Under the pieces are notes generated by a model. The model ran no database searches and was not told the origin of the DNA. It worked only from the letters and a program-made list of their open reading frames with translations. A DNA stretch of 14,024 bases, from assembly GCA_910588595.1 (NCBI GenBank), contig CAJUQU010000080.1:1-14024 (forward strand). The letters are read 5' to 3'. Source of the DNA: an uncultured Lachnospiraceae bacterium. GTDB lineage: Bacteria > Bacillota_A > Clostridia > Lachnospirales > Lachnospiraceae. The translations under genes and the position numbers were made by a program. Positions 13,269 through 14,024 of this stretch are shown here, one piece after another; the first letter of the stretch is position 1; each line of letters opens with the position of its first letter.

Positions 13269-13783
13269 TGGGGGCATTTTGGGAAAAATATCTTGTCATG
13301 ATAATGACAGCGGCGCTCGGGACTGTGGGATTTTGCCTGAATGTCAATATAAAGCGGAATAAGATCATATACGGCTGTATCGGCGGGGTGCTGTCGACCT
13401 TTCTGTACTGTGTGTTTGTGGAGGCAGGGCTGTCGCTGCTGATGCAGAATCTGATCCCTGCGGCGGTGGTCACTTTTTACGCGGAGGTGCTTGCCAGGGT
13501 GGTGAAAGCGCCGGCGACAGTATTTTTGATCCCGTCGATCATCCCTCTGGTTCCGGGTGGGAGGTTGTATTACACGATGCGCGCGATCGTGGATGGCGAG
13601 GGGAGTGATGCCAAGATATTTGCGATGGAGACGATCGTCATCGCGGTTGGGATCGCGGCAGGCATCGTGGTAGTGTCACTGGTGTTTTACCATACCAGCC
13701 ACAAAAAAGTGCAATTTAAGATGCGGTTTGATGCGGGACAGGACGCGGCACCTGACTGCAAAGCCCGGGAGGACAAGCAGTAG
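13265..13783 (+). CDS. ThrE/YjjB-type exporter, C-terminal (small) subunit
   Basis: The protein has 172 residues of the ThrE C-terminal family (PF12821, E. coli YjjB). It has about five membrane segments, with the family's PSIIPLVPGGRLYYTM loop near residues 99-114 and a hydrophilic charged tail (KKVQFKMRFDAG onwards). The ATG at 13265 overlaps the stop of the preceding gene (ATGA) and follows GGAGGGG (13251-13257) by 7 nt; a second ATG directly follows. Both halves together make up a full ThrE, so this is a split exporter. No terminator is visible before the convergent gene, whose stop is 10 nt away. Confidence 0.87.
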   Translation: MMGAFWEKYLVMIMTAALGTVGFCLNVNIKRNKIIYGCIGGVLSTFLYCVFVEAGLSLLMQNLIPAAVVTFYAEVLARVVKAPATVFLIPSIIPLVPGGRLYYTMRAIVDGEGSDAKIFAMETIVIAVGIAAGIVVVSLVFYHTSHKKVQFKMRFDAGQDAAPDCKAREDKQ

Positions 13784-13793
13784 GTACCGTGTG

Positions 13794-14024
13794 TCAGCTA
13801 GGATCTTCCGCCTCACGCTGTTGGAGCGAGTGGTCTCTGGTGACGCTTTCCCGGTATAGTTTGGGCGTGACGCCAGTGCGCTTCTTGAAGAGGCGGCAGA
13901 AATAGTAGATATCGGGAATGCCGCACTGCTGTGCGATCGTTTTGGTGGCGAGTTCCGTCACGATCAGCAGCTTCTTTGCCTGTTCGATGCGCTGGCGGTT
14001 GACGAAATCTGTCAGCGGGATGCC
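13794..14024 (-). CDS. AraC-family transcriptional regulator, C-terminal end (5' truncated)
   Basis: On the minus strand a frame enters from the right edge and stops at TGA (13796-13794), giving 76 residues. They hold LTDFVNRQRIEQAKKLL, the end of the first helix-turn-helix, then ELATKTIAQQCGIPDIYYFCRLFKKRTGVTPKLYRE. This matches the AraC/XylS signature of the second helix-turn-helix, with its recognition helix in IYYFCRLFKK. A polar tail of about 17 residues follows. The effector domain is outside the window, so the ligand is unknown. It converges on the exporter genes with only 10 nt between stops. Confidence 0.9.
   Translation of the reverse strand, partial: GIPLTDFVNRQRIEQAKKLLIVTELATKTIAQQCGIPDIYYFCRLFKKRTGVTPKLYRESVTRDHSLQQREAEDPS

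Noticed and set aside
1..14024. Phage, CRISPR array, transposase, toxin-antitoxin or tRNA/rRNA genes
   Set aside because: I looked for repeats with regular spacing, integrase or transposase motifs, paired small toxic genes and tRNA-like folds and found none. The Uma2 gene alone is not a defence system.

Overview
The window looks like the chromosome of a butyrate-forming Firmicute, most likely a Lachnospiraceae member (Butyrivibrio, Coprococcus or Roseburia type). The evidence is a thl-crt-hbd-bcd-etfB-etfA operon in the order usual for that family, a ptb-buk pair next to it, a long-form HPF, strong GGAGG ribosome binding sites, sigma-A-like promoters and T-tailed intrinsic terminators. The genus cannot be fixed from this sequence.

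Layout: (1) 1-188 is the C-terminal end of an NlpC/P60 cell-wall peptidase, closed by a terminator. (2) 189-698 is non-coding. It holds a tight group of DnaA-box-like 9-mers (364-461), an AT-rich tract and the hpf promoter. (3) hpf (699-1232) has its own terminator. (4) A membrane-anchored M23-type peptidase follows (1451 or 1427 to 2470). (5) The butyryl-CoA operon runs from 2854 to 9244: thiolase, crotonase, an unlisted 54-residue two-helix membrane protein, 3-hydroxybutyryl-CoA dehydrogenase, butyryl-CoA dehydrogenase, EtfB and EtfA, then a strong terminator. (6) A Uma2-type nuclease-fold gene (9449-9991) faces the convergent ptb-buk pair (12070 to 10052, minus strand) across a perfect 20-bp-stem bidirectional terminator. 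(7) A split ThrE/YjjP-YjjB-type exporter (12483-13783) is followed by the C-terminal end of an AraC-family regulator on the minus strand (13794-14024).

Together the metabolic genes give a full route from two acetyl-CoA to butyrate. Thl condenses, Hbd reduces with NAD(P)H, Crt dehydrates, and Bcd-EtfAB reduces crotonyl-CoA, in this family typically with electron bifurcation to ferredoxin. Ptb and Buk then convert butyryl-CoA to butyrate with ATP formation.

The most notable non-coding signal is a pair of Rex-like dyads (11 of 14 fixed positions each). One lies on the -35/spacer of the predicted thl promoter and the other on the -10 of the predicted ptb-buk promoter. This suggests joint control of both transcription units by the NADH/NAD+ ratio. 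Other signals are large hairpins in three operon spacers, a roughly 73-nt structured element repeated just upstream of both etfA and the Uma2 gene, and the small membrane protein between crt and hbd. I see no phage, CRISPR, transposase or tRNA/rRNA gene, and no wholly new multi-gene system. The candidate novelties are regulatory elements and the small protein.
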